Positions 44,024-53,405 of a DNA stretch of 64,000 nucleotides are shown here, in pieces; position 1 is the first letter of the stretch, and every line of letters begins with the position of its first letter. Made by a program: the position numbers and the translations under genes. The DNA lies in NCBI GenBank assembly GCA_016841825.1, contig JAENYK010000011.1:62001-126000 (forward strand), given 5' to 3'. The notes below the pieces were generated by a model. It saw nothing but the letters and a program-made list of their open reading frames with translations, did not search any database and was not told the DNA's origin. The DNA is from Halothermothrix sp. GTDB taxonomy: Bacteria > Bacillota > Halanaerobiia > DY22613.

Positions 44024-44845
44024 ATGCAAAAGAAGTTTTCTTTAAAAGAGGCTCGAAAAGCCAAGGATTCCGTAATTAAACGTAAGAAAATCCAAAAAAT
44101 CCAGCAAGTCCAACAAACTCAACAGGCCCAACAAACCCAACAAGTTCAAAAAGTTCAACAAAATATCCAAACAAAAATTCAGCCCAAAATTCAGGAGACT
44201 AAACCGACTGATAAAATAGAAAAAGAAGCCCTAATTCCATGTCCTCCACCTACACCTTCAGTAGAGGTTGATACTTTACTAGTTACCAAAGTATTTCAAG
44301 AGTGTCGAGTTGTAGATACAAATGAAATTATTGATGCACCAGTAGCACCTGCAGCTGCTGTAGATGTAGAATGCCTGGGTGCAGAATTAATTGCTCCTCC
44401 AACCTGTGTTATAAACTTTGATAACACTGTTACTGTAACTTTCAGTTTTGTTACCGCATACCAGTTCCTTGATATAAATGGTAACCCAATAGGAGATGTT
44501 CAGGTAGTTCAAACCGATGAAACCAGAACTGTTCTGCTCTCCAGAGCTGGCGAACCAAATCTTGAATGTCTAGCCGAAGTCTTCTTAGAATGTCTCCTTT
44601 GCTTTGTTTCCGAACGCGGTACAACTGGTGGAATTCTGGAAGTTACCTGCTGTGTCGGTAAACAGATTGTTTTCAAACTGGTTGCTAATGTTCAACTGCA
44701 GATTCCAACCTATGGTTATGCTCCAGAACCACCTGATTGCGAAGAAGTACTTGGAGAATGTCCTGAATTTACTCCAATATGGCCACCTTATCCGCCACAA
44801 AACCTTTTAAATGCACAAAGTAACTGCCGTCGTTGTAAAAAATAA
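44024..44845 (+). CDS. Gln-rich, Cys-rich hypothetical protein (possible spore-surface protein)
   Basis: A 273-residue protein of unusual composition. Residues about 20-60 are a basic Gln/Thr/Val repeat (QQVQQTQQAQQTQQVQKV). Pro-rich CPPPTPSVEV follows, then a beta-rich body with several paired Cys (FQECRVVDT, VFLECLLCF, LEVTCCVGK) and the end NCRRCKK. No signal peptide is seen. Cys-rich, Pro-rich proteins in spore formers are often coat or exosporium parts; that is inference. Start ATG 44024 follows AAGAAAGGGGG at a long spacing. Confidence 0.6.
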   Translation: MQKKFSLKEARKAKDSVIKRKKIQKIQQVQQTQQAQQTQQVQKVQQNIQTKIQPKIQETKPTDKIEKEALIPCPPPTPSVEVDTLLVTKVFQECRVVDTNEIIDAPVAPAAAVDVECLGAELIAPPTCVINFDNTVTVTFSFVTAYQFLDINGNPIGDVQVVQTDETRTVLLSRAGEPNLECLAEVFLECLLCFVSERGTTGGILEVTCCVGKQIVFKLVANVQLQIPTYGYAPEPPDCEEVLGECPEFTPIWPPYPPQNLLNAQSNCRRCKK

Positions 44846-44849
44846 TGAA

Positions 44850-44883
44850 TTAAAAGGCTGACGAATTATCGTCAGCCTTTAAT
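44850..44883 (+). terminator. Bidirectional terminator between convergent genes
   Basis: AAAGGCTGACGA pairs with TCGTCAGCCTTT around ATTA, with T-rich ends on both strands. Confidence 0.88.
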
Positions 44884-44892
44884 ATTAGTACA

Positions 44893-45636
44893 TTATCTCG
44901 TTCCAATAAAAATCTCTGAGACATAGAGAGTACCATTAGATTTACGATACATTCCAATGCCTACTTCTGTAAAATTTTTACTTAGCATCGTAGCACGATG
45001 GACAGAGCTACCCATAAACAGATCATTAGCTCTCGCTGCAGAAGAAGTTTTGGCAATATTTTCGCCAACAATCCAGTGGGATATGCCAGTATTTCTCACC
45101 ATATCGGCAGCCTTACCATAAGTAGGAGAAGTATGACTAAAATAATTATTATCAGCCATATCTTTAGCTTTAACTCTAGCCAATTGAGTTAATTGAGCAT
45201 TTAACTGCAGTGGTTGTAATCCTCTTGCGGTTCTCTCTTGATTTAACAGTTCAAGTAATGTATGTTCTTCCTGACTAATCCCCGGTAAATTCCCTTCGCC
45301 CGGTTCCGATTGATCAGGATCAGTTGAAGGCGGCGTGGGTTGAACTGGGGTTGGATCAGAAGGTGTGTAACTTCCACCACCATATTTACTTCGCCAATAA
45401 TCACTCGAAAACCACTTATTACTATTATCACCTGTAGCTGGAGTCGTAGGCTCTGTTGTTGGAGTCTCCGGTTGATTTACTCCTGGATCAGTATACTGAC
45501 TACCAGCCGGAGTAGTCTTGCCATCTAAGTAATTAGTTAACCATTGAGGAGATGCCTGAACGGAAGCTCCATAACCACCAATCATCAAAATTGCACTTAA
45601 CGAAATTACTAACATTGTTTTCTTCAAATTCTTCAT
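44893..45636 (-). CDS. Secreted CAP/SCP-domain protein (YkwD-like)
   Basis: A 247-residue protein with a signal peptide (about residues 1-28), a Pro/Thr-rich linker (about 45-110) and a C-terminal CAP domain: LELLNQERTARGLQPLQL, NYFSHTSPTYGKAADM, VGENIAKT and HRATML. In spore formers the related SafA/YkwD proteins are spore or secreted proteins. ATG 45636 follows AAAGGAGG; the upstream in-frame ATG has no site. Function unknown; the CAP domain lacks some of the metal-binding residues but keeps His and Glu. Confidence 0.87.
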   Translation of the reverse strand: MKNLKKTMLVISLSAILMIGGYGASVQASPQWLTNYLDGKTTPAGSQYTDPGVNQPETPTTEPTTPATGDNSNKWFSSDYWRSKYGGGSYTPSDPTPVQPTPPSTDPDQSEPGEGNLPGISQEEHTLLELLNQERTARGLQPLQLNAQLTQLARVKAKDMADNNYFSHTSPTYGKAADMVRNTGISHWIVGENIAKTSSAARANDLFMGSSVHRATMLSKNFTEVGIGMYRKSNGTLYVSEIFIGTR

Positions 45637-45739
45637 TGTAGCCTCCTTTAATTTCTTCATTGAGTTTTATATTTAGTGCTTCGACTATTTATATATTTCG
45701 CTACAACTTATCAAAAACCTTGATGTAAATCTATCCAAT

Positions 45740-45762
45740 AAAAAAGAGGGATTTCTCCCTCT
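45740..45762 (-). terminator. Terminator of the ABC exporter operon
   Basis: On the minus strand AGAGGG pairs with CCCTCT around AGAAAT, followed by TTTTTT. Short stem but a good T-run. Confidence 0.75.
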
Positions 45763-45766
45763 GATC

Positions 45767-47512
45767 TTATGACACCTTCAAATGTTTATACTGTTCCTCA
45801 TAGAGTTTGCGATACACTCCATCCGTCATCTGTAATAATTCATTGTGTGTACCTTTCTCTCGTACGTAACCATTATCAATTACTAAAATCTGATCAGCAT
45901 CTTTAACAGTAGATAACCGATGTGCTATCAATAGAGTGGTTCGCCCAATCATCAAGCGACCTATAGCCTCATTAACTAAATACTCTGATTCGCTGTCTAA
46001 AGCTGAGGTAGCCTCATCTAAGAGCAGAATAGGTGCATCTTTGAGTATAGCTCTGGCTATCAGAATTCTCTGTCGCTGACCTCCGGAAAGTTGTACACCA
46101 CGTTCACCTACATAAGTCTTATAACCATCTTCAAAACCATTGATAAAACAATCAGCATTGGCCAGTTTAGCAGCCCGGAATACCTGCTCATCAGTAGCAT
46201 CAATTTGGCCATATCTAATATTCTCCATAATGGTTCCACTGAAAAGATATCCATTCTGAGGTACATAACTGATCTTCTTTCTAATTTCACTCAAAGGAAT
46301 TCGCGAGTAGGATTGTCCTTCAATTAGAATGTCCCCTGCAGCAGGTGGATAAAAACCTAATAATAATTTTAAAATAGTACTTTTCCCCTGACCACTGGGC
46401 CCGACTAAAGCAATTTTTGAGCCTTTTTCAATTTTCAAGGATAGATTCTGTAATACAAGCTCATTCTGGTTATAACCAAACTCAATATCTACCATCTGAA
46501 TAGCTGCCAGACTATCTAAATTAACATTACTTGTCAAATGACTATATACCTTTGGTTCCTCAGACTCATCCATCAGACTAAATATTCGCTCAGCTCCAGC
46601 CATCGCAGTTTGAAAATTAGTCAAAAGCCCTCCCATTCCATCCAAAATACTTAGAATCGGATTTTTTAGCTGCCAGATTGCAATTATTGTACCCACTGAA
46701 ACCTTTCCTTGAATAGCAAAATACGCACCAATACCCATACAACCCAATAAATCTAACATTTTACCCAACTCATTTAAAGAATTTAGCTGCGAATTAGCCT
46801 TCACCTGTTTCATTGAAGCAGCAAAAACCCGTTGATTACTTCTCGAAAATCTTTCAGTAGCTCTATTATAAAGATTAAAAGTCTTAATGATCGTTACTCC
46901 CGCTAACATATCAGACAGATTCTCTGTCAAAGTTCCCAGGTCTCCTTGAATCTCCCGGCCCAGATCTCGCAATGGTCGGGCATATTTAGCGTTAAAGAAA
47001 AATGATACTAACCCAGTAGCTATCGCAATCATGGATAACCAAAAATCCATCGTAAACATAACTACAATCACAAGAACAGCACACAAAATGAAATAAAAAA
47101 TTAATGAAAAACTATTAGCCAGACCAGTCTCCATTACTTTAATATCATTGGTCAATTTTGAGATAATATTTCCACTATGTTCTCTCTGGAAAAATTCAAA
47201 AGTTATATTCTCCAATTTATAAAACACTTCTTTACGGTAGCTAGCTATGCTTTTGGTCACAGATCCTTCCATTAGATAACGGAACAATGGCTGTAACAAA
47301 GCACAAATAAATAACAATCCAATTCCCCTTAAAACAGAGTATATTAACAGACTGAAATCCATAGCAGCTGCTGAATCAAAAAGATCTTTCAAAATCAAAG
47401 CTAACAATAGATGTCTAAAAGTTCCAAAAAGACTATACCCAACAAGTCCAAGAGAATAAGTAAAAATATTCTTCTCTAATATCTTAATATATCTAGCAAA
47501 AATACCTGTCAC
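45767..47512 (-). CDS. ABC exporter half-transporter (second subunit)
   Basis: A 581-residue fusion of a six-segment ABC exporter membrane domain and an ATPase (Walker A GPSGQGKST, signature LSGGQRQR, Walker B ILLLDEATSALD, switch His in IAHRL). GTG 47512 overlaps the stop of the upstream gene (ATGTGA), and AAGGAGG lies seven bases before it, so the two are translationally coupled. The pair probably forms a heterodimer of the BmrCD/LmrCD type exporting lipids, peptides or drugs. Confidence 0.93.
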   Translation of the reverse strand: MTGIFARYIKILEKNIFTYSLGLVGYSLFGTFRHLLLALILKDLFDSAAAMDFSLLIYSVLRGIGLLFICALLQPLFRYLMEGSVTKSIASYRKEVFYKLENITFEFFQREHSGNIISKLTNDIKVMETGLANSFSLIFYFILCAVLVIVVMFTMDFWLSMIAIATGLVSFFFNAKYARPLRDLGREIQGDLGTLTENLSDMLAGVTIIKTFNLYNRATERFSRSNQRVFAASMKQVKANSQLNSLNELGKMLDLLGCMGIGAYFAIQGKVSVGTIIAIWQLKNPILSILDGMGGLLTNFQTAMAGAERIFSLMDESEEPKVYSHLTSNVNLDSLAAIQMVDIEFGYNQNELVLQNLSLKIEKGSKIALVGPSGQGKSTILKLLLGFYPPAAGDILIEGQSYSRIPLSEIRKKISYVPQNGYLFSGTIMENIRYGQIDATDEQVFRAAKLANADCFINGFEDGYKTYVGERGVQLSGGQRQRILIARAILKDAPILLLDEATSALDSESEYLVNEAIGRLMIGRTTLLIAHRLSTVKDADQILVIDNGYVREKGTHNELLQMTDGVYRKLYEEQYKHLKVS

Positions 47513-49281
47513 ATTGCTACCTCCTTTTCCTCAGTCTGGACTTCAGTGTAAAATTGATGTTCATATAAATTTTTGTATATCCCATTTTTGTTCATTAGTT
47601 CCTTATGGCTTCCTGTTTCCACTATTTTACCATCTTCTAAGACCAAAATTCTATCAGCATTTTGAATTGTTGACAAACGATGACCGATTATCATACAGGT
47701 TAAATTTGAGCCAATATACTTATCCAATGCTTCCTGAATTATAGCCTCAGCGTAAGTGTCCAGAGAAGAAGTAGCCTCATCTAACAACAATAACTGAGCA
47801 TTCTTTAAAATAGCCCTGGAGATAGAGATTCGCTGTCTCTGCCCTCCAGATAACTTATCTCCAAATTCTCCAACGTCTGATTGATAACCATCCCGCAGTT
47901 CACTTATAAAACCATGAGCATTGGCAGCTTTGGCTGCAGCAATAATCTCCTCAGAACTGGCTCCATTCTGACCAACAGCTATATTCTCCTCAATAGTTCC
48001 GGGAAAAAGATATGTATCCTGAGCAACCAGACTTATTTTATCTCTTAAATTACAAAGATTCCATTCATGAAGTGAATGCCCAAAAATCTCAATCTCCCCC
48101 GCAAACTCCACATAATAGCCTAAAATCAGCTTAAAAATCGTACTTTTCCCCCCACCGCTAAGTCCAACCACAGCCACCTTCTCGCCGGGCATGATCTCAA
48201 AACTCACCTTATCTAAAACCTTAGTTCCATCATCAGAATAGGCAAATACTACATCCTTAAAAACCACCACTGGAACCTGCAAGTTAATTGCATAGTCCTC
48301 TCCCCCTTCTCTTTCTTTTGGAAGGTTTAAGATCTCAATAATCCGATCAGCAGCCACCATCTCGCCTTTTAGGTTACCCAAAAGAGTGGGCATCTGACCA
48401 ATTGGATACGTTAGTGGATTCAGCAAAGTTATAAAAGCGATTAAAGAACCCGCTGTCATCTCCCCCTGAACTACCCAATAACCTCCAAAACCAAAACAGA
48501 TAAAAAAAGGCAAAGCACTGACAAAACTAGATAAAGATGTTAACATACATCTAATAAATATTACCTTAAGTGCAGTCTTTACACTATAGTTCACTGCCTG
48601 GTCATGCTTTTGACCCAATATACTCTGTAATCCATAGGCTCTAACTGATTCCATTCCCGTTATAGTATCCTGAACTTCTTTGTTAATTAAAGCTAACTTT
48701 TCCTGAAGTTCTTTCGTATATCTGGCAATTGGATTAGTGAAGGTAGCGGAAAATTTAAAAATAAACGGAACTATTAAAGTTGAGATCAGAGTTAATTTCC
48801 AATTTAAAGTAAGCAGATAACATATCGCACCAATAGCAGATAACGGTTGATAAATTACCTGGGGTAATGTGTCTTTAGCAAATTCGCTTATTTTATTTAA
48901 ATCATTACTCATTCGAGAAGTAATATCACCAGAATGCTTTTTTTCCAATTCTGTAATTGACAACCTTACCAAAGTATTGGTCATCATACTGCGTATTAAA
49001 GCTACTCCCTGATGAGTATATTTACCAATAAAATAAGTTTTTAAATATGTAGCGATCATTTGGATTAATGTTAAACCACAAAGTACCAGAATCATCTGTT
49101 TAAACGTTACTAAATCACCAGCCAAAGCTGAGTCTAATAATTTTTTCAAAGAAAACGAGACAGTAATATAGGCAATAGCCACCACTGCAGTTAAAAAAAC
49201 TACTAGACCTAAAAGAGAATTCGCATTAAAGATACTAACTAAAGTTTTACAAGTACGAAAAGTTTTCTGATCTTTTGTCAT
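47509..49281 (-). CDS. ABC exporter half-transporter (first subunit)
   Basis: A 590-residue exporter half: six membrane segments, then an ATPase with Walker A GLSGGGKST, signature LSGGQRQR and Walker B LLLLDEATSSLD. ATG 49281 follows GGTGGGTG at 8 bases; ATG 49299 lacks a site. Its stop overlaps the start of the partner. No neighbouring peptide gene suggests a specific cargo. Confidence 0.92.
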   Translation of the reverse strand: MTKDQKTFRTCKTLVSIFNANSLLGLVVFLTAVVAIAYITVSFSLKKLLDSALAGDLVTFKQMILVLCGLTLIQMIATYLKTYFIGKYTHQGVALIRSMMTNTLVRLSITELEKKHSGDITSRMSNDLNKISEFAKDTLPQVIYQPLSAIGAICYLLTLNWKLTLISTLIVPFIFKFSATFTNPIARYTKELQEKLALINKEVQDTITGMESVRAYGLQSILGQKHDQAVNYSVKTALKVIFIRCMLTSLSSFVSALPFFICFGFGGYWVVQGEMTAGSLIAFITLLNPLTYPIGQMPTLLGNLKGEMVAADRIIEILNLPKEREGGEDYAINLQVPVVVFKDVVFAYSDDGTKVLDKVSFEIMPGEKVAVVGLSGGGKSTIFKLILGYYVEFAGEIEIFGHSLHEWNLCNLRDKISLVAQDTYLFPGTIEENIAVGQNGASSEEIIAAAKAANAHGFISELRDGYQSDVGEFGDKLSGGQRQRISISRAILKNAQLLLLDEATSSLDTYAEAIIQEALDKYIGSNLTCMIIGHRLSTIQNADRILVLEDGKIVETGSHKELMNKNGIYKNLYEHQFYTEVQTEEKEVAM

Positions 49282-49461
49282 TGCTAAATCACCCACCATA
49301 ATTTTTTTCTACATATTGTAGATAATTACAACCGAATTAATCTTTAGTCATTTCTTAATAATTCCATAAAAATTTAAATTCTCCTGCTCCACTTTTTACC
49401 TTTATTTTTCATTAAATACTACAAAAAGTTCTATGATAATCTGATATATGTGATTATTTCA

Positions 49462-49492
49462 TAAAAAAAGAGAGGAATCTTCTTTCCTCTCA
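49462..49492 (-). terminator. Terminator of thrS
   Basis: On the minus strand GAGAGGAA pairs with TTCCTCTC around AGAAGA, followed by a T-run. Confidence 0.85.
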
Positions 49493-49545
49493 ATGAAAAA
49501 TTTTAATTATTAAATTGTTTGTATTGTTAGTAAATCGCTTTAATA

Positions 49546-51465
49546 TTATAAATTATTGTTTCTTTCGACAATTTCTCTTTCAATTCTTTCTTTGAAATCA
49601 GAAATTATAATATCACCAAGATCGCCTTCACGTCTTTCCCGGACTGAGACAGTACCTTTTTCCATCTCCTTATCTCCGACAATTAACATATACGGAATTT
49701 GATTAACTTGAGATGATCTTATCTTATAACCAACTTTTTCCGAACGGCTATCTACTTCTGCTCTAATTCCAGCATCAGTTAATTGTTTTTCTACCGCAAA
49801 AGCATATTCCAAATGTTTCTCTACTACTGGAATAACCTCCACCTGAATCGGTGCTAACCAGACCGGAAACGCACCAGCGTAATGTTCGATCAACATTCCA
49901 ATAAATCTCTCTAAACTACCATATAGAGCCCGATGTATCATCACAGGGCGATGTTCTTCACCATCGGCACCTATATAGTTCAGATCAAATCGTTCCGGCA
50001 TCAAAAAGTCAAGCTGAATGGTTCCGCACTGCCATTCACGCCCCAGACAGTCTTTTAAATGGAAATCAATCTTTGGACCATAAAAGGCTCCATCACCTTC
50101 GTTAACTTTAAAATCTAAGTCCAGAACTTCCAGAGCATTTCTTAAGGCGTCAGTTGCTTTATCCCAAATTTCATCAGATCCCATAGCGTTTTCAGGTTTA
50201 GTACTTAACTCAACCCGATATTGAAAACCGAAAACACTATAAATCCTATCAATCAATTTAATAACATTAATAATCTCATCTTTAATCTGTTCTGGCAGCA
50301 TAAAAATATGGGCATCATCTTGAGTAAAAGCACGTACTCGCATCATTCCATGAAGTGCACCTGATAATTCGTGACGATGAACAAGACCTAGTTCTGCCAT
50401 GCGAATCGGAAATTCGCGATAACTGTGCATTCGAGACTTATAGACCAGAATAGCCCCTGGACAGTTCATCGGTTTTACCGCAAAACCCTGATCATCAATC
50501 TCAGTAAAATACATGTTCTCTTTATAATTATCGTAATGACCAGATCGTTTCCACAGTTCCTCATTCATTATTAACGGAGTACCTACTTCCTGATAACTAG
50601 CCTTACGATGTTCCTGTCTCCAGAAGTCAATTAACTCATTTTTGATCACCATCCCCTTTGGATGATAAAAGGGAAATCCCGGAGCATATTCGCTAACACT
50701 AAATAGATCCAATTCTTTACCAATCTTTCGATGATCTCTCTTTTTCGCTTCTTCTAAACGATGGAGATATACTTCTAGCTCTTTTTGTTTTGGAAATGCA
50801 GTTCCATAAATTCTCTGCAACATAGGGTTGTTTTCACTACCTCTCCAATAGGCCCCAGCTACATTCATTAATTTAAAAGCTTTTAAATAACCAGTAGATG
50901 GAAGATGAGGTCCACGGCATAGATCTTCAAATTCACCCTGTTGATAAAAACTTACAATCTCATCAGATAAATCTTCAACCAACTCCACCTTATAAATCTC
51001 ATCCACATCTTTCAGTTTGCCTAAAGCCTCTTCTCTGGATAATTGATAACCTTTAAACTTCAGATCTTCCTCAATTATTCTGGCCATTTCAGCTTCAATT
51101 TTGCTCAAATCCTCTGTAGTAATTCGCTCTGCTAAATCAAAATCATAGTAAAATCCATCTTCAATCGAAGGGCCAATAGCCAATTTGACATCTTTACCAT
51201 AAATTCGTTTAACTGCCTGAGCCATAATGTGCGCAGCACTGTGACGATAGATCTCCAGACCTTCCTCAGAATCTACAGTAATGATGGATAGCTGAACATC
51301 ATTCTCCAATGGATAGTCCACATCCACTAATTTTCCATCAACTTTTCCCGCAATCGCAGCTTTTCCCAAACGGGAACCAATATCAAAAGCTACATCTTTA
51401 ACAGTAGTACCAGCCCGATACCTCCGTTCAGAACCATCTGGCAAAATGACTTTGATTTCTTTCAT
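49546..51465 (-). CDS. thrS: Threonine-tRNA ligase
   Basis: A 639-residue ThrRS with N-terminal TGS domain, editing (SAD) domain (HSAAHIMAQAV), class II catalytic core (MNCPGA zinc region, HRHELSGALHGMMRVR motif 2, RALYGSLERFIGML motif 3) and C-terminal anticodon-binding domain. ATG 51465 follows AAGGAGG. A Thr T-box leader lies upstream and ytxC precedes that, as in Bacillus (ytxC-thrS). Confidence 0.98.
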   Translation of the reverse strand: MKEIKVILPDGSERRYRAGTTVKDVAFDIGSRLGKAAIAGKVDGKLVDVDYPLENDVQLSIITVDSEEGLEIYRHSAAHIMAQAVKRIYGKDVKLAIGPSIEDGFYYDFDLAERITTEDLSKIEAEMARIIEEDLKFKGYQLSREEALGKLKDVDEIYKVELVEDLSDEIVSFYQQGEFEDLCRGPHLPSTGYLKAFKLMNVAGAYWRGSENNPMLQRIYGTAFPKQKELEVYLHRLEEAKKRDHRKIGKELDLFSVSEYAPGFPFYHPKGMVIKNELIDFWRQEHRKASYQEVGTPLIMNEELWKRSGHYDNYKENMYFTEIDDQGFAVKPMNCPGAILVYKSRMHSYREFPIRMAELGLVHRHELSGALHGMMRVRAFTQDDAHIFMLPEQIKDEIINVIKLIDRIYSVFGFQYRVELSTKPENAMGSDEIWDKATDALRNALEVLDLDFKVNEGDGAFYGPKIDFHLKDCLGREWQCGTIQLDFLMPERFDLNYIGADGEEHRPVMIHRALYGSLERFIGMLIEHYAGAFPVWLAPIQVEVIPVVEKHLEYAFAVEKQLTDAGIRAEVDSRSEKVGYKIRSSQVNQIPYMLIVGDKEMEKGTVSVRERREGDLGDIIISDFKERIEREIVERNNNL

Positions 51466-51545
51466 CTAAACTACCTCCTTTTTTGTTTTCCATTCATAAA
51501 AAATAATCACCTATAACAGAGAATCTCATGTTATAAATAAAAATA

Positions 51546-51825
51546 AAAAACCTTTCATCTCCTATTTAGAGACGAAAGGTTAATTCGCGGTTCCACTCTA
51601 GTTAGCCTTCAACAGTAACTTTGATACAGTTGAAGACTCTCTCAAAACAAATAACGGTTGTCAACCGGAACTACTTACTCTATATGATTTCAGTAGTCAG
51701 CTCCCGGGTGGTCTTCAAGATTACGGCATAAAGGAGGCTTCCAGCCGATGACCTCCACTCTCTGAATCAGTCCAGGAACATCCGTCAGGATGTAATAATC
51801 CTTACTCTCCCGTTCATAGCCTTTA
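51546..51825 (-). promoter_or_regulatory. Thr-specific T-box leader
   Basis: On the minus strand the antiterminator AGAGTGGAACCGCG (51587-51600) precedes a terminator with arms AACCTTTCGTCTC and GAGATGAAAGGTT and a T-run. The specifier region GAAGACCACCCGGGAGC supplies ACC, a Thr codon. The AGAGTAAGG and GGACTGATTCAGAGAG segments fit stem I. Confidence 0.93.
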
Positions 51826-51846
51826 ATGAATATGGTTTTGAAACTA

Positions 51847-51875
51847 TTGTAATAAATATTTCTCAGTCTGTCAAG
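51847..51875 (-). promoter_or_regulatory. Sigma-A promoter of the thrS T-box transcript
   Basis: On the minus strand TTGACA (51870-51875), a 17-base spacer and TACAAT (51847-51852). The -35 sits 15 bases after the ytxC stop. Confidence 0.88.
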
Positions 51876-51889
51876 AGAATTTTTCATTT

Positions 51890-52804
51890 TTATTCTTTGA
51901 TATTTGTTCCCCCTTTACATAGATTGCATCCTGGACAAATAATTACTCTGGATTCAAAAATGCTATTCAAAGTTTCAACAACCGGGTGCTCTTTTGAAAA
52001 GTGAACAACAATTCTGGCTGGTGCAATGGTAATTAAAGCACTGATTAAAAGATCTTCATAATCAATATCACTTTCTACCATCTGAAAAATAATTCCTTCT
52101 AAATATTCATTATCAATAATTTGACCATCTTTATCTAAAAGTCTGAAGACTCCCTGGTCTCTCAATACGATATTCACCCTATCTACTTTGGGCTCTTGAA
52201 TATCCACAAAATATTTTAATAAACGAATAAATTCTTTGTATTCTTTTTCCATCATAAAATCTTCGATTGCCTGCTCTACCGCCAACTCTAGCTCCTGAAA
52301 ATAATCTTTTAATCTAAATCTAATAAATCCTTCAATAATAAGTTCATCATTACTCTTCAAATAGCTTAATATTCTGGTAAGAATTCTGTCTTTTCTTTCA
52401 ATCTGAGGTAAATAATGAATCCCCCCATTAGGTGAAAAATTATTTAAATGGATGAGAGCTTTTCCCAGAATGTTTTCCCGATCTTTTGCATCAAAGTGAG
52501 CAAAGTTAGCCTCAATTATTTTCGCCACAAAAAATTGTTCCAAATTACCGATTATAATATCAGCCAAAGCATTGGCAATATAATGAATCACAACTTCCCG
52601 TGTACTCCGATGAACCCAGGGAGAACTAATCTGAAATAACGCATCTCCTTCTGGTATATTACAATCAAAAAATGTTATATTACCTTTTATGTCTTCATCT
52701 ATTCTAACTTTTATCCCTTCCTCTTCAAGAAAGCGCAGTTCAAAATCTAAACGTTCTCGAATTTCATTGGTACAGTTTTGAGTTCCAATGTGTATTGCTT
52801 CCAA
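51890..52804 (-). CDS. ytxC: Sporulation-associated protein YtxC
   Basis: A 304-residue YtxC-like protein (start MEAIHIGTQN, end CPGCNLCKGG with a Cys cluster). YtxC is a Bacillus/Clostridium protein of sporulation with no known activity; the family usually sits directly upstream of thrS, as here. The start is TTG 52804, 8 bases after AAGGAGTG. The Cys-x-x-Cys-x-x-x-Cys-like tail (CPGCNLC) could bind a metal. Confidence 0.82.
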   Translation of the reverse strand: MEAIHIGTQNCTNEIRERLDFELRFLEEEGIKVRIDEDIKGNITFFDCNIPEGDALFQISSPWVHRSTREVVIHYIANALADIIIGNLEQFFVAKIIEANFAHFDAKDRENILGKALIHLNNFSPNGGIHYLPQIERKDRILTRILSYLKSNDELIIEGFIRFRLKDYFQELELAVEQAIEDFMMEKEYKEFIRLLKYFVDIQEPKVDRVNIVLRDQGVFRLLDKDGQIIDNEYLEGIIFQMVESDIDYEDLLISALITIAPARIVVHFSKEHPVVETLNSIFESRVIICPGCNLCKGGTNIKE

Positions 52805-53405
52805 GATGCTTTCACTCCTTTCTCTACAGATTTTATAATATAGTATATGTCTATTCAGGTCTCAGTATACAGTCCCCCAATACAGTGCTAAAACTAAAGC
52901 AAAAAACTATTAGCCAGTATACATAAATATTGGTCGATAACTATAATAGTAATTCTATTTTCTGGAATTTTCATTAAATTAATGCGACAATTTTTGCTTA
53001 GTGTCATCTATAAATATACAAAATGTAATTTATAATATAAAATTGTTCTATTTGATAAAATCCAGGATACTGTAATTTACACATAAATTATCCCAAAAAC
53101 TGGAAATAAAAAAACTGTAAGAACGAATAATCCCTACAGTTATAATTATGGAAATTTTTTTGACAAATCAGAGTCATATCAAAATTTTTTCAATCCAGCA
53201 CCTGTAAAAAGAATGTAACCTATCTATTCCCTTTGCATAATATAAAGTAAATCTAAACAAATAAAAGCAAATCCATTTTAAGTATGGAACCATATCCGTG
53301 GCATGGGGCACTTTAGGTTTTATTTTGGTGGCGATTCACATACATATATGGATATCGTCATTAAATCTACAAAAAGACATAATGTAAAAAGGAAGTGATT
53401 TTATA
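52805..53405. other. Long gene-free region upstream of the collagen-like gene
   Basis: No ORF with a ribosome site is visible on either strand. The one strong structure is a minus-strand terminator at 53107-53141. No confident sigma-K promoter for the collagen-like gene was found by eye. Confidence 0.4.
53107..53141 (-). terminator. Orphan minus-strand terminator-like hairpin
   Basis: On the minus strand ACTGTA pairs with TACAGT, followed by seven T residues. No coding gene lies upstream of it on this strand between here and the collagen-like gene, so a short RNA or a relic transcript is possible. Confidence 0.5.

Noticed and set aside
51690-51887. 65-codon ORF upstream of thrS
   Set aside because: It lies inside the Thr T-box leader and its promoter; the RNA structure explains the sequence.
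53280-53360. Sigma-K promoter for the collagen-like gene
   Set aside because: CATACATATA resembles a -10 but does not fit CATAnnnTA and no supported -35 was found.
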